From Manis javanica (lineage: Eukaryota; Chordata; Mammalia; Pholidota; Manidae), in assembly GCF_040802235.1 (NCBI RefSeq), contig NC_133156.1, forward strand, positions 24,881,343-24,945,342: a DNA stretch of 64,000 bases, written 5' to 3'. Below, one piece after another: positions 38,547-49,974 of this stretch. Under the pieces are notes generated by a model that saw only the letters and a program-made list of their open reading frames with translations, made no database searches and was not told the origin of the DNA. Numbering within the stretch: position 1 is the first letter of the stretch; each line of letters opens with the position of its first letter. The translations under genes were made by a program, and so were the position numbers.

Positions 38547-38762
38547 ACAGTACCTTGGGTCTGGATTCCATTTTACCTGATGCTGTCAAGTTGTTCAGTG
38601 TCCACCTCACCAGAATCACAGCTGCTCCTCTAAGCATACCCATTCTTTCTCTAGGACAGAGGCACCACTGTGACATCATGGAATTTCCAGGCAACAGTGC
38701 TGCTCTTGCAAACTCCACCCCCACGGCGGGCACTGCCCAGCCGTGGGGAGCTGCCTCACAAG
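38547..38762. repeat. ~215-bp non-L1 module in macrosatellite unit 1
   Basis: It lies directly after an L1 3' tail containing CAAAATAAAAAG and before the next L1 piece. Related copies occur at 17047-17262 and 24296-24505 (inverted) and once in each later unit (45492, 52471 and 59444 onward). It contains TGACATCATGG, GGAATTTCCAGGCAAC and a C-rich block. Agreement with the inverted copies looks higher than in neighbouring L1 pieces. It could be sequence carried along by L1 3' transduction, or a retained regulatory or exon-like piece. There is no known match. Confidence 0.6.
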
Positions 38763-39233
38763 ATGAACAGGGAATATTGTTCACCATATATATAATGATT
38801 TCCTCATGATTGGAGTATCCGAACAGAGACAAAACTGAAGGAGAAAACATTAGCAGTCTCACAGAGACCAAGAATGGACGAAAAGTTACCAAAGGGAAAG
38901 AGACTGGGGTAGATGGGCAGAAATGGACGGACCAGGGAGGAGGGAACAATGGACACATACAATTACCATAAATAATGTAGGAGGAGGGGCACGTAGAGGG
39001 CTGTAGAACACAGAGAAGGCAAGTAGTGATTCCACAGCATCTTACTATGCCCATGTACAGTGAGTGCAATGGGGTATCTTGGGCTATCTTCGTGATGGCG
39101 GCAGAATACTAAACATAATTTTACCCATCTAATTCTACATTAATGACAGAAAGATAGCTACATAGGTAGATAGATAGATAATAAATGAATGAATGAATGA
39201 ACGAATAAATAAATACATACATGTTGAAAGGAT

Positions 39234-39273
39234 GGAAGGAAGGAAGGAAGGAAGGAAGGAAGGAAGGAAGGAA
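39234..39273 (+). repeat. (GGAA)10 microsatellite, unit 1
   Basis: Perfect run of ten GGAA, then GGCAGGC. The run length differs in every unit: 11 in unit 2 (46179-46222), 12 in unit 3 (53158-53205), and 7+3 interrupted in unit 4 (60131-60176). Confidence 0.95.
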
Positions 39274-41499
39274 GGCAGGCAACAGCCCAGTTTTAAAAAG
39301 ACATGAGCACCCCTATGTTTATCAGAGCACTATTCCGAATAACCAATCTACAATTATATGATCCACGTGATGGTTACTACACGCCCCACATTAAGCCCCC
39401 ACCACATACCCCATTACAGTCACTGTCCATCAGCATAGCAAGATGCTATAGAATCACTACTTGAACTATCCATAATATACTGACCTCTCCGCGGGACATC
39501 CCCACACATTATGTGAGCTCATCGTAATGCCCCCTGCCCACCCTTCTCCCTCCCTTCACAACGAGCCTTCCCAGTCCCTCCCCCTTTGGTAAATTGGTGC
39601 TGGGGGGAGACTAGTAAACATAATGTTACCCATGTAATTGAAGATAAGTGATAAATAAATAAATAAATAAATAAACATATAAATAGATTGATAGATAAAC
39701 GAATAAAAGAGTGCAGCAGCCCAGTTTTAATAAGACACGTGCACCTCTATGTTTATGACAGCACTATTCATAGTAGCCAAGCTAAGTGTCCATCAGAAGA
39801 TGAACAGTGCAATATTATTCAGCCACAACAAAAGAAAGAATACTACCATTTACAACAACATGGATGGAGCTAGAGGGTATTATGCACAGTGAAATAAGCC
39901 AGGTGGAGAAAGACAAGTATCAAATGATTTCACTAACCTCTCTGGAAAGACAAACAAGAGAAACCGAATGAGCAAAACAGCACCAGCTTCACAGAAACCA
40001 AGAATGAACAAACAGTTACCAAAGAGAAAGGGACTGGGGTGGATAGGTGGGAATGGAGGGATAAGGGGACAAGGGAAAGAAAGTGTGCTTTACGATGAGC
40101 ATGTATAATGTGGGAAGGGGGTCACAGGGAGGGCTGTACAACACAGAGAAACAAGTAGTGATTGTACAGTGTCTTACTATTCTCATGGATAGTGACTGCA
40201 ATGGGGGGTGTGCGGGCATCTTCGTAATGGGAGAGTCTAGTAAACATAATTTTACTCATGTAATTCTATATATTTATGACAGAAAGATAGACAGACAGGC
40301 AGATAGACGGAAAGACAAATAAATGAATGAATGAATGCGTGAATAAATAAGTAAATAAATACATACAAAAAAAGGAAGACAAAAAGAAAGTTACATAGAC
40401 AAAATGATAGATAGATAGGTAGATAGATAATGAAGGAACGAACGAATAATTAAATAAATACATACATTCACACAGAAATAATAAGTCAATAACTTTAAAA
40501 AGGATTAAATGAATGCTTAAATAAATAAATATATTAATAAACAAACAAACAAATAATGAAAGAGATGAAGAAAGAAGGTAAGAAGGAAAGCACCAGCCCA
40601 GCTGAAAAAGGACACGTGCACCCCTATGTTTACCACAGCACTATTCATAGTAAGCAATCTACAATTATATGAGCTACATTATAGTTCCTACACTCCCCAG
40701 ACCATGTCCACCCTGCATATCCCGGTACAGTCACTGTCCATCAGTGTAGCAAGATGCTATCGAATCACTGCTTGAACTCTCTGTACTATACTATCTTCCC
40801 TGTGGGACCTCCCCACACATTATGTGAGCTAATCGTTATGCCCCCTGTACACCCTTCTCCATCCCTCCCCAACAAGCCTTCCTAGTCCCTTAACTTTGGT
40901 AAGTTGCTGATCTGGGGAGTCTAGTAAATATAAAGTTACTCCTGTTGTTGTGGGGTAACGAGAAATAAACAAAGAATAAATAAGTAAGTACGTAAGTGAA
41001 TACATGCATACATACATACATACTTACATAAAAAATAAATAATACAATGCAGCAGACCAGTTTATAAAAGACATCTGCACCCCTATGTTTACACAGCTCT
41101 ATTCACTATAACCAATCTACAATTATATGAGCAGGATTGTGGTTACTAGACTGCCCACATCATCAAGTTCCCCCCACATACCTCATTACAGTCACTGTCT
41201 ATCAGCATAGTAAGATGCTGTAGTACCACTACTTGACTTCTCCCTACTATACAGACTTCCTCGTGGGACCTACCCCCGACAGTACGTGAGCTAATCGTAA
41301 TGACCCCTTTCCACACTTCTCCCTCCCTTCACAACCAGCCTTCCTAGTCCCTTAACCTTCGGTAAATTGGTGATGGAGGGAGTCTACTAAGCATAATGTT
41401 ACTAATGTAGTTGTAGACTCATGATAAATGAATAAAGAATAAAGAAGTATGTAAATGAATACATACCTACGTACATACATAAAATAGACATCATGAAAA

Positions 41500-42055
41500 G
41501 CAGCAGCCCAGTTTAGAAAACACATGTGCACCCCTATGTTTAACACTATTTACAAGAGCCAAGCGAAGTGTCCATCAGAAGATGAACAGTGCAATATTAT
41601 TCAGCCATAACAAAAGAAAAAATCCTACCATTTACAACGACACGGATGGAGCAAGTGGGTAATATGCACAGTGAAATAACCCAGGCGCAGAAAGACAAGT
41701 ATCAAATGATTTCACTATCCTCTCAGAGGGAGAACCAAGGGAAACGGAGTGGGCAAAACAGCACCAGATTCATCGAAGCCAACAATGGACTAACAGGTAC
41801 CAAAGGGAAAGGGGCTGGTGTGGATAGTTGGGACTGGAGGGATAAGGGGAGAGGGAAAGAAAGTGTGCATTATGATTAGCATGTATAATGTGGGAGGGTG
41901 GTCACAGAGAGGGCTGTATATCAGAGAAGACAAATAGTGACTTTACAGCATCTTACTATGCTGATGGACAGTGACTGTGAAGGCGGATGTGGGGAGAACT
42001 TGGTGAACGGGGGAGCCTAGTAAACATAATGTCCTTCATGTAATTGTAGACGAAT
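41500..42055 (+). mobile_element. L1 3' end: ORF2 C-terminus plus 3' UTR (unit 1)
   Basis: The frame 41589-41879 encodes the degenerate end of L1 ORF2. It has the recognisable order YYSAI ... ILPF ... RMEQ ... SEI ... KDKYQMISL near residues 3-43, followed by an L1 3' UTR read-through. It is a fragment with no endonuclease or reverse transcriptase part. The same piece recurs at 48460-49010, 55440-55990 and 62410-62960. Related forward pieces sit at 37984, 39700 and 43640 in the unit. Confidence 0.85.
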
Positions 42056-42059
42056 GATA

Positions 42060-42625
42060 GCAAAATATTAAACAATTGTAAATTGTATTAAGAAATGCAG
42101 AAAAGTGAAGAGACGTTTCATAAAAGAAGAGGTACAAATGGCCAATGAGTCCATGGAACAACATTCAGCAACATTGGTCATCAATAAAAGCAAATTAAAA
42201 TAACACTGTGGCATCACAATTATGTTAGAATGATTAAAATAAAAAAAAAACTGACACTGCCAGACCGCAACTGTTGATCAAACTGGTGGGCATGTAAAAT
42301 GGTATACCAATTTGGGAAAAAGATCTGGCAGTTTGGATAAACTTAAAAACATACTGAGCTTATGGCCCAGCAATTCCACTTGCAGGCTTTTAGGCAAATG
42401 AAAATGGGTGCTTATGCTTACAGAAAGACCTATATACAAATCTTCTCAGAGACTTCATTCATAGTAGGCGAAACTAAAAAGAGACACTTTAAAACATCTG
42501 TGGTTTATTCGTACAAAGTAGTACTACTCCTCAATAGAAAGGACTGAATGACCAATATAAGATGCTGAGTAAAAATCCAACAGACATGCTGAGTAACAAT
42601 CCGTATGCAAAAAAAAAAAAAAAAA
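42060..42625 (+). mobile_element. Older L1 ORF2 tail with poly-A, unit 1
   Basis: Decayed L1 distal ORF2 in forward orientation. 'GTACAAATGGCCAATGAGTC', 'AACTGGTGGGCATGTAAAAT' and 'CCCAGCAATTCCACTTGCAG' mirror the standard L1 ORF2 phrases. It ends in an uninterrupted A17 (42609-42625). The short frame 42362-42547 is a remnant of ORF2 (IQIFSETSFIVGETKK) with no function expected. The CpG module begins right after the poly-A. Confidence 0.85.
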
Positions 42626-43221
42626 CCTGACAATTGCAGGCGCGCCGGTCGGGCGTTGGGCACCGGCAGGACCGAGAGCGCCCCAGGGCGGAGCCAGGCG
42701 GCGGCGAGGGCTGGGCATGCCGGGCGAGGGGAGCTGTCATCGGCCGCTGTCAGAGGGCCGTCTCGCTGGCTGCACCCTTCCGCCAGGCGAAGGCCTTCAG
42801 GGAACTTGGGCGGTGGCGGTGGAGGTGGTTCGCTGCTTCCTGGGGAGGGAGGAGCGTTCGTCTGAGCGGGGCCAGGCAGGAGGCCTACACTCGAGTGTCT
42901 CCCGAGCCCGCGCCCGCACCCTCTGGTCCCCAGCCCGGAGGTTCCTCGAGGTCGCTTCGGAGGCGGTCTCGGCGGCGGCGGCGGCGGCAGCGGCTGTGGG
43001 CCCTGGCGGAAGCGGCTCAGCAGCCAAGCGGCCTCTGGGTACCGGGGGCCTCCCGGGCCGCCGCGCAGGCGCCTTGGGAACATGACCCCGGGGTCACCGC
43101 GGCGCGCTGCCTGATGGGGGAGGCCGGGGAAGCCCTGTGGACCGACCGAGAGAGCTCAGCAGCTTGCAGGGACCGGCGGGATGCCTGCCGGGAGCTCACC
43201 AGGCTGCAACCCTTGCCTCCC
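42626..43221. repeat. CpG-rich module, unit 1
   Basis: 596 bp, sharply bounded by A17 on the left and a T-run (43222-43234) on the right. It is very CpG-rich throughout (GGCGCGCC, GCGGCGCGC, CCGCCGCG). It contains GGC x6 then AGCGGC (42971-42994), the palindrome TGACCCCGGGGTCA (43083-43096) and several CGAG/GCGG blocks. Retained CpG density is unusual for repeat DNA and suggests low methylation in the germline or a young age. It may act as a CpG-island promoter for a non-coding transcript; that is inference. Long frames of up to 204 codons are low-complexity and are not kept between units. Confidence 0.85.
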
Positions 43222-44199
43222 TTTTTTTTTTTTTCCTGGGTTTCATAATCATCTCGTCAGGAATACGTGGGTTTTTTTTCACTATCATTAATCAACAATT
43301 AGAAGAGCAATATTATAGTTAGTAGACTCCCCAGATCATCAAGTTCCCTCCCTACCATATACCCTGTTAGAGTCACTATCTGTCAGCATCCTACGATTCT
43401 ACAGAATCACTCCTTGACTTCTCTACACTACACTGACTTCCACGTGGAACCTCTCCCACATTATGGGAGCTAATCTTAATGCCCCCTTTTCACCCTTCTC
43501 CTTCCCTTCCCCACCAGCCTTCCTAGGCGCTTACCTTTGCAAAACTGGCGATGGTGTGAGTCTAGTAAACATAATGTCACCCCGTGTAATTGGAGATTAA
43601 CGACAAGTAAATAAATAAATACATGATAGAACGCAGCAGCCCACTTTTCAAAAGACATGTGCACCCCTATGCCGATCACAGCACTGTTCACAATAGCCAA
43701 GCTAACTGTCCATCAGAAGATGAGCAGTGGAATATTACCAGGCCATATGAAGAAAAGAAATCCTATCATTTGCAACAACATGGATGGAGCTAGAGGGTAT
43801 TATGCACAGTGAAATAAACCCAGCGGAGAAAGACAAGTATGAAATGATATCACTAACCTCTCGAAAAGGAAAACCAAGAGAAACTGAATGAACAGAAGAG
43901 CACTAGATTCACAGATCCCAAGAAGACACTAACAGTTACCAAAGGGAAAGGGACTGGGGTGGATAGTTGAGAATGGAGGGATAATGGGAGAGGGAAAGTA
44001 ATCATGCATTGCGATGATCACGTATAATGTGGTCAGCAGGGTCACAGGGAGTACTGTACAACACAGAGAAGACAAGTAGTGACTCTACAGCATCTTACTA
44101 TGCTCATGGACATGGACTGCAGTGGGGTATCTGCGGGGCATCTTCGTGATGGGGGGAGTCTAGAAAACATAATGTTACTCATGTAATTGTGTATTAATG

Positions 44200-44470
44200 A
44201 CAGATAGACAGGCAGACAGATAGTTACACACAGGTGGAAAGACAGACTAATGAATGAATGCATAAATAAATAAATAAATACATACATACATACATTTAGG
44301 AAGACAGAAAGAAAGATAGACAGAATGATAGACCAACAGATAGATCGACAGACAGATAAATATACACAGATAGATAGAAAGACAGATGAAGGAATGCATG
44401 AATAAATAAATACATATATGAGAAAAAGAATGAGATACAAGAACGAAAGAAAGAAGGAAAGCACCAGCCC
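44200..44470. repeat. Tetranucleotide linker (GATA/AAAT/GAAA type), unit 1
   Basis: Mixed short runs of GACA, GATA, AATA and GAAA join a forward L1 3' end to a reversed one. The same kind of linker occurs at 39150-39290, 39640-39700, 40270-40590 and 44840-44900 in this unit and at equivalent places in the others. These linkers probably derive from expanded L1 poly-A tails. Confidence 0.8.
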
Positions 44471-45491
44471 AGTTTTAAAAAGACATGTGCACTCCTAGGT
44501 TTCTCACAGCACTATCCACAATAGCCAATCCACAATTCCATGAGCTACATTATGGTTACTACACGCCCCAGATCAAGTCCACCCAACATACTCCATTACA
44601 GTCACTGTCCTTCAGATTAACAAGATGCTACAGAATCACTACTTAAGCTCTCTGTACAATACTGACTTTCCCGTGGGACCTCCCCACACATAAATTGAGC
44701 TGATCTTAATGCCCCCTCTACACCCTTCTCCCTCCCTTCCCAACCAGCCTTCCTAGCCCCTTTCCTTTGCTAAATTAGTAGTGGGGGGCGTCAAGTAAAC
44801 TTAATGGCACTCATGTAGCTGTAGACTAATGATAAATAAAGAAACAATAAGTAAGTAAGTACATACATGAATACGTACATACGTACATAAAAAATAAATA
44901 ATAGAATGCAGCAGACCAGTTCAGAAAAGACATGTGCAACCCTATGTTTGTCACAGCACTATACACAATAGTCAAGATAAGTGTCCATCAGTAGATGAAC
45001 AGTGGAATATTATTCAGCCAGATGAAGAAAATCAATCCTACCAATTACAACAACGTGGATGGAGCTAGAGGGTATTATGCTCAGTGAATTAAGCCGTGCA
45101 GAACACAAAAAATGTCAAATGATTTCACTCACCTGTGGAGTATCAGAAAAAATAAAAAGAGTGAAGGAACAAGACAGTAGTAGCCTCACCGAACCCAAGA
45201 ATGGACTCATGGTTACAAAAGGGAATGTGACTGAGGAGGATGGGTTGGAAAGGAGGGAAGAGAGGGAAAATGGGGCAGTAGGAGTAGCACACATAATGTG
45301 GGCAGGGGGCAGGCATGGGCAAGGCAGTATAACACAGTGAAGATTACTAGCGCTTCTACAGCATATTCCTGGGCTAATGGACATTGACTCTTATAGGCTA
45401 TGAGGTGGGGACTTGGTAATGGGGGTAGTTTAATAACCATAATGTTGCTCATGGAACTGTTCAGTACTGACACCAAAATAAAAAGAAACAC

Positions 45492-45707
45492 ACAGTACCT
45501 TGGGTCTGGATTCCATTTTACCTGATGCTGTCAAGTTGTTCAGTGTCCACCTCACCAGAATCACAGCTGCTCCTCTAAGCATACCCATTCTTTCTCTAGG
45601 ACAGAGGCACCACTGTGACATCATGGAATTTCCAGGCAACAGTGCTGCTCTTGCAAACTCCACCCCCACGGCGGGCACTGCCCAGCCGTGGGGAGCTGCC
45701 TCACAAG
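45492..45707. repeat. ~215-bp non-L1 module in unit 2
   Basis: Identical by eye to 38547-38762, 6,945 bp downstream. Same neighbours. Confidence 0.6.
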
Positions 45708-46178
45708 ATGAACAGGGAATATTGTTCACCATATATATAATGATTTCCTCATGATTGGAGTATCCGAACAGAGACAAAACTGAAGGAGAAAACATTAGCA
45801 GTCTCACAGAGACCAAGAATGGACGAAAAGTTACCAAAGGGAAAGAGACTGGGGTAGATGGGCAGAAATGGACGGACCAGGGAGGAGGGAACAATGGACA
45901 CATACAATTACCATAAATAATGTAGGAGGAGGGGCACGTAGAGGGCTGTAGAACACAGAGAAGGCAAGTAGTGATTCCACAGCATCTTACTATGCCCATG
46001 TACAGTGAGTGCAATGGGGTATCTTGGGCTATCTTCGTGATGGCGGCAGAATACTAAACATAATTTTACCCATCTAATTCTACATTAATGACAGAAAGAT
46101 AGCTACATAGGTAGATAGATAGATAATAAATGAATGAATGAATGAACGAATAAATAAATACATACATGTTGAAAGGAT

Positions 46179-46222
46179 GGAAGGAAGGAAGGAAGGAAGG
46201 AAGGAAGGAAGGAAGGAAGGAA
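46179..46222 (+). repeat. (GGAA)11 microsatellite, unit 2
   Basis: Perfect run of eleven GGAA at the position equivalent to 39234 in unit 1. Confidence 0.95.
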
Positions 46223-49014
46223 GGCAGGCAACAGCCCAGTTTTAAAAAGACATGAGCACCCCTATGTTTATCAGAGCACTATTCCGAATAACCAATCTAC
46301 AATTATATGATCCACGTGATGGTTACTACACGCCCCACATTAAGCCCCCACCACATACCCCATTACAGTCACTGTCCATCAGCATAGCAAGATGCTATAG
46401 AATCACTACTTGAACTATCCATAATATACTGACCTCTCCGCGGGACATCCCCACACATTATGTGAGCTCATCGTAATGCCCCCTGCCCACCCTTCTCCCT
46501 CCCTTCACAACGAGCCTTCCCAGTCCCTCCCCCTTTGGTAAATTGGTGCTGGGGGGAGACTAGTAAACATAATGTTACCCATGTAATTGAAGATAAGTGA
46601 TAAATAAATAAATAAATAAATAAACATATAAATAGATTGATAGATAAACGAATAAAAGAGTGCAGCAGCCCAGTTTTAATAAGACACGTGCACCTCTATG
46701 TTTATGACAGCACTATTCATAGTAGCCAAGCTAAGTGTCCATCAGAAGATGAACAGTGCAATATTATTCAGCCACAACAAAAGAAAGAATACTACCATTT
46801 ACAACAACATGGATGGAGCTAGAGGGTATTATGCACAGTGAAATAAGCCAGGTGGAGAAAGACAAGTATCAAATGATTTCACTAACCTCTCTGGAAAGAC
46901 AAACAAGAGAAACCGAATGAGCAAAACAGCACCAGCTTCACAGAAACCAAGAATGAACAAACAGTTACCAAAGAGAAAGGGACTGGGGTGGATAGGTGGG
47001 AATGGAGGGATAAGGGGACAAGGGAAAGAAAGTGTGCTTTACGATGAGCATGTATAATGTGGGAAGGGGGTCACAGGGAGGGCTGTACAACACAGAGAAA
47101 CAAGTAGTGATTGTACAGTGTCTTACTATTCTCATGGATAGTGACTGCAATGGGGGGTGTGCGGGCATCTTCGTAATGGGAGAGTCTAGTAAACATAATT
47201 TTACTCATGTAATTCTATATATTTATGACAGAAAGATAGACAGACAGGCAGATAGACGGAAAGACAAATAAATGAATGAATGAATGCGTGAATAAATAAG
47301 TAAATAAATACATACAAAAAAAGGAAGACAAAAAGAAAGTTACATAGACAAAATGATAGATAGATAGGTAGATAGATAATGAATGAAGGAACGAACGAAT
47401 AATTAAATAAATACATACATTCACACAGAAATAATAAGTCAATAACTTTAAAAAGGATTAAATGAATGCTTAAATAAATAAATATATTAATAAACAAACA
47501 AACAAATAATGAAAGAGATGAAGAAAGAAGGTAAGAAGGAAAGCACCAGCCCAGCTGAAAAAGGACACGTGCACCCCTATGTTTACCACAGCACTATTCA
47601 TAGTAAGCAATCTACAATTATATGAGCTACATTATAGTTCCTACACTCCCCAGACCATGTCCACCCTGCATATCCCGGTACAGTCACTGTCCATCAGTGT
47701 AGCAAGATGCTATCGAATCACTGCTTGAACTCTCTGTACTATACTATCTTCCCTGTGGGACCTCCCCACACATTATGTGAGCTAATCGTTATGCCCCCTG
47801 TACACCCTTCTCCATCCCTCCCCAACAAGCCTTCCTAGTCCCTTAACTTTGGTAAGTTGCTGATCTGGGGAGTCTAGTAAATATAAAGTTACTCCTGTTG
47901 TTGTGGGGTAACGAGAAATAAACAAAGAATAAATAAGTAAGTACGTAAGTGAATACATGCATACATACATACATACTTACATAAAAAATAAATAATACAA
48001 TGCAGCAGACCAGTTTATAAAAGACATCTGCACCCCTATGTTTACACAGCTCTATTCACTATAACCAATCTACAATTATATGAGCAGGATTGTGGTTACT
48101 AGACTGCCCACATCATCAAGTTCCCCCCACATACCTCATTACAGTCACTGTCTATCAGCATAGTAAGATGCTGTAGTACCACTACTTGACTTCTCCCTAC
48201 TATACAGACTTCCTCGTGGGACCTACCCCCGACAGTACGTGAGCTAATCGTAATGACCCCTTTCCACACTTCTCCCTCCCTTCACAACCAGCCTTCCTAG
48301 TCCCTTAACCTTCGGTAAATTGGTGATGGAGGGAGTCTACTAAGCATAATGTTACTAATGTAGTTGTAGACTCATGATAAATGAATAAAGAATAAAGAAG
48401 TATGTAAATGAATACATACCTACGTACATACATAAAATAGACATCATGAAAAGCAGCAGCCCAGTTTAGAAAACACATGTGCACCCCTATGTTTAACACT
48501 ATTTACAAGAGCCAAGCGAAGTGTCCATCAGAAGATGAACAGTGCAATATTATTCAGCCATAACAAAAGAAAAAATCCTACCATTTACAACGACACGGAT
48601 GGAGCAAGTGGGTAATATGCACAGTGAAATAACCCAGGCGCAGAAAGACAAGTATCAAATGATTTCACTATCCTCTCAGAGGGAGAACCAAGGGAAACGG
48701 AGTGGGCAAAACAGCACCAGATTCATCGAAGCCAACAATGGACTAACAGGTACCAAAGGGAAAGGGGCTGGTGTGGATAGTTGGGACTGGAGGGATAAGG
48801 GGAGAGGGAAAGAAAGTGTGCATTATGATTAGCATGTATAATGTGGGAGGGTGGTCACAGAGAGGGCTGTATATCACAGAGAAGACAAATAGTGACTTTA
48901 CAGCATCTTACTATGCTAATGGACAGTGACTGTGAAGGCGGATGTGGGGAGAACTTGGTGAACGGGGGAGCCTAGTAAACATAATGTCCTTCATGTAACT
49001 GTAGACGAATGATA

Positions 49015-49589
49015 GCAAAATATTAAAAAATTGTAAATTGTATTAAGAAATGCAGAAAAGTGAAGAGACGTTTCATAAAAGAAGAGGTACAAATGGCCAA
49101 TGAGTCCATGGAACAACATTCAGCAACATTGGTCATCAATAAAAGCAAATTAAAATAACACTGTGGCATCACAATTATGTTAGAATGATTAAAATAAAAA
49201 AAAAAAACTGACACTGCCAGACCGCAACTGTTGATCAAACTGGTGGGCATGTAAAATGGTATACCAATTTGGGAAAAAGATCTGGCAGTTTGGATAAACT
49301 TAAAAACATACTGAGCTTATGGCCCAGCAATTCCACTTGCAGGCTTTTAGGCAAATGAAAATGGGTGCTTATGCTTACAGAAAGACCTATATACAAATCT
49401 TCTCAGAGACTTCATTCATAGTAGGCGAAACTAAAAAGAGACACTTTAAAACATCTGTGGTTTATTCGTACAAAGTAGTACTACTCCTCAATAGAAAGGA
49501 CTGAATGACCAATACAAGATGCTGAGTAAAAATCCAACAGACATGCTGAGTAACAATCCGTATGCAAAAAAAAAAAAAAAAAAAAAAAA
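49015..49589 (+). mobile_element. Older L1 ORF2 tail with poly-A, unit 2
   Basis: Same as 42060-42625, with A24 at 49566-49589. AACTGTAGACG replaces the AATTGTAGACG of unit 1 just upstream. Confidence 0.85.
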
Positions 49590-49933
49590 CCTGACAATTG
49601 CAGGCGCGCCGGTCGGGCGTTGGGCACGGGCGGGACCGAGAGCGCCCCAGGGCGGAGCCAGGCGGCGGCGAGGGCTGGGCATGCCGGGCGAGGGGAGCTG
49701 TCAGCGGCCGCTGTCAGAGGGCCGCCTCGCTGGCTGCACCCTTCCGCCAGGCGAAGGCCTTCAGGGAACTTGGGCGGTGGCGGTGGAGGCGGTTCGCTGC
49801 TTCCTGGGGAGGGAGGAGCGTTCGTCTGAGCGAGGCCAGGCAGGAGGCCTACACTCGAGTGTCTCCCGAGCCCGCGCCCGCACCCTCTGGTCCCCAGCCC
49901 GGAGGTTCCTCGAGGTCGCTTCGGAGGCGGGTC

Positions 49934-49974
<41 letters not shown>

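Larger units (their letters stand above)
37984..44928 (+). repeat. Macrosatellite unit 1 (array-edge, variant)
   Basis: 6,945 bp. Layout: L1 ORF2 end plus 3' UTR (37984-38546); 215-bp module (38547-38762); forward L1 3' UTR (38763-39140) with GATA/GAAT/GGAA linker; reversed 3' UTR (about 39345-39650); forward L1 end (39700-40265) with simple-repeat linker to 40590; two reversed 3' UTR pieces (about 40610-40975, 41060-41430); forward L1 end (41500-42055); older L1 tail (42060-42625); CpG module (42626-43221); reversed 3' UTR (43222-43600); forward end (43640-44200); reversed piece (44480-44870). It differs from units 2-4 at many positions where they agree, for example CACCGGCAGG versus CACGGGCGGG at the module start. 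Confidence 0.95.

Noticed and set aside
38485-39069. 194-codon frame on the minus strand, repeated at 45430, 52409 and 59382
   Set aside because: It is identical only because the units are identical. The sequence is the antisense of L1 3' UTR plus the 215-bp module, and the equivalent frame is broken in the inverted old copies.
41589-41879. Possible intact L1 ORF2 gene
   Set aside because: Only the degenerate C-terminal end of ORF2 is present. No endonuclease or reverse transcriptase region lies in the unit, so it cannot be autonomous.
42634-43248. Long open frame (204 codons) across the CpG module of unit 1, and similar frames at 49519-50094, 49598-50065, 56581-57243 and 56502-57038
   Set aside because: The products are Arg/Gly/Ala/Pro-rich strings with poly-Ala or poly-Gly from the GGC tract. 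Frame length and end change between near-identical units. Frames are open on both strands, as expected in stop-poor GC-rich DNA. No domain is seen.
44042-44464. 140-codon Ser/Leu/Ile/Tyr-rich frame resembling a membrane protein (also at 51021 and 57994)
   Set aside because: It is a translation of tetranucleotide repeats (AAAT/GATA types) read on the minus strand. The hydrophobic pattern is an artefact of simple sequence.
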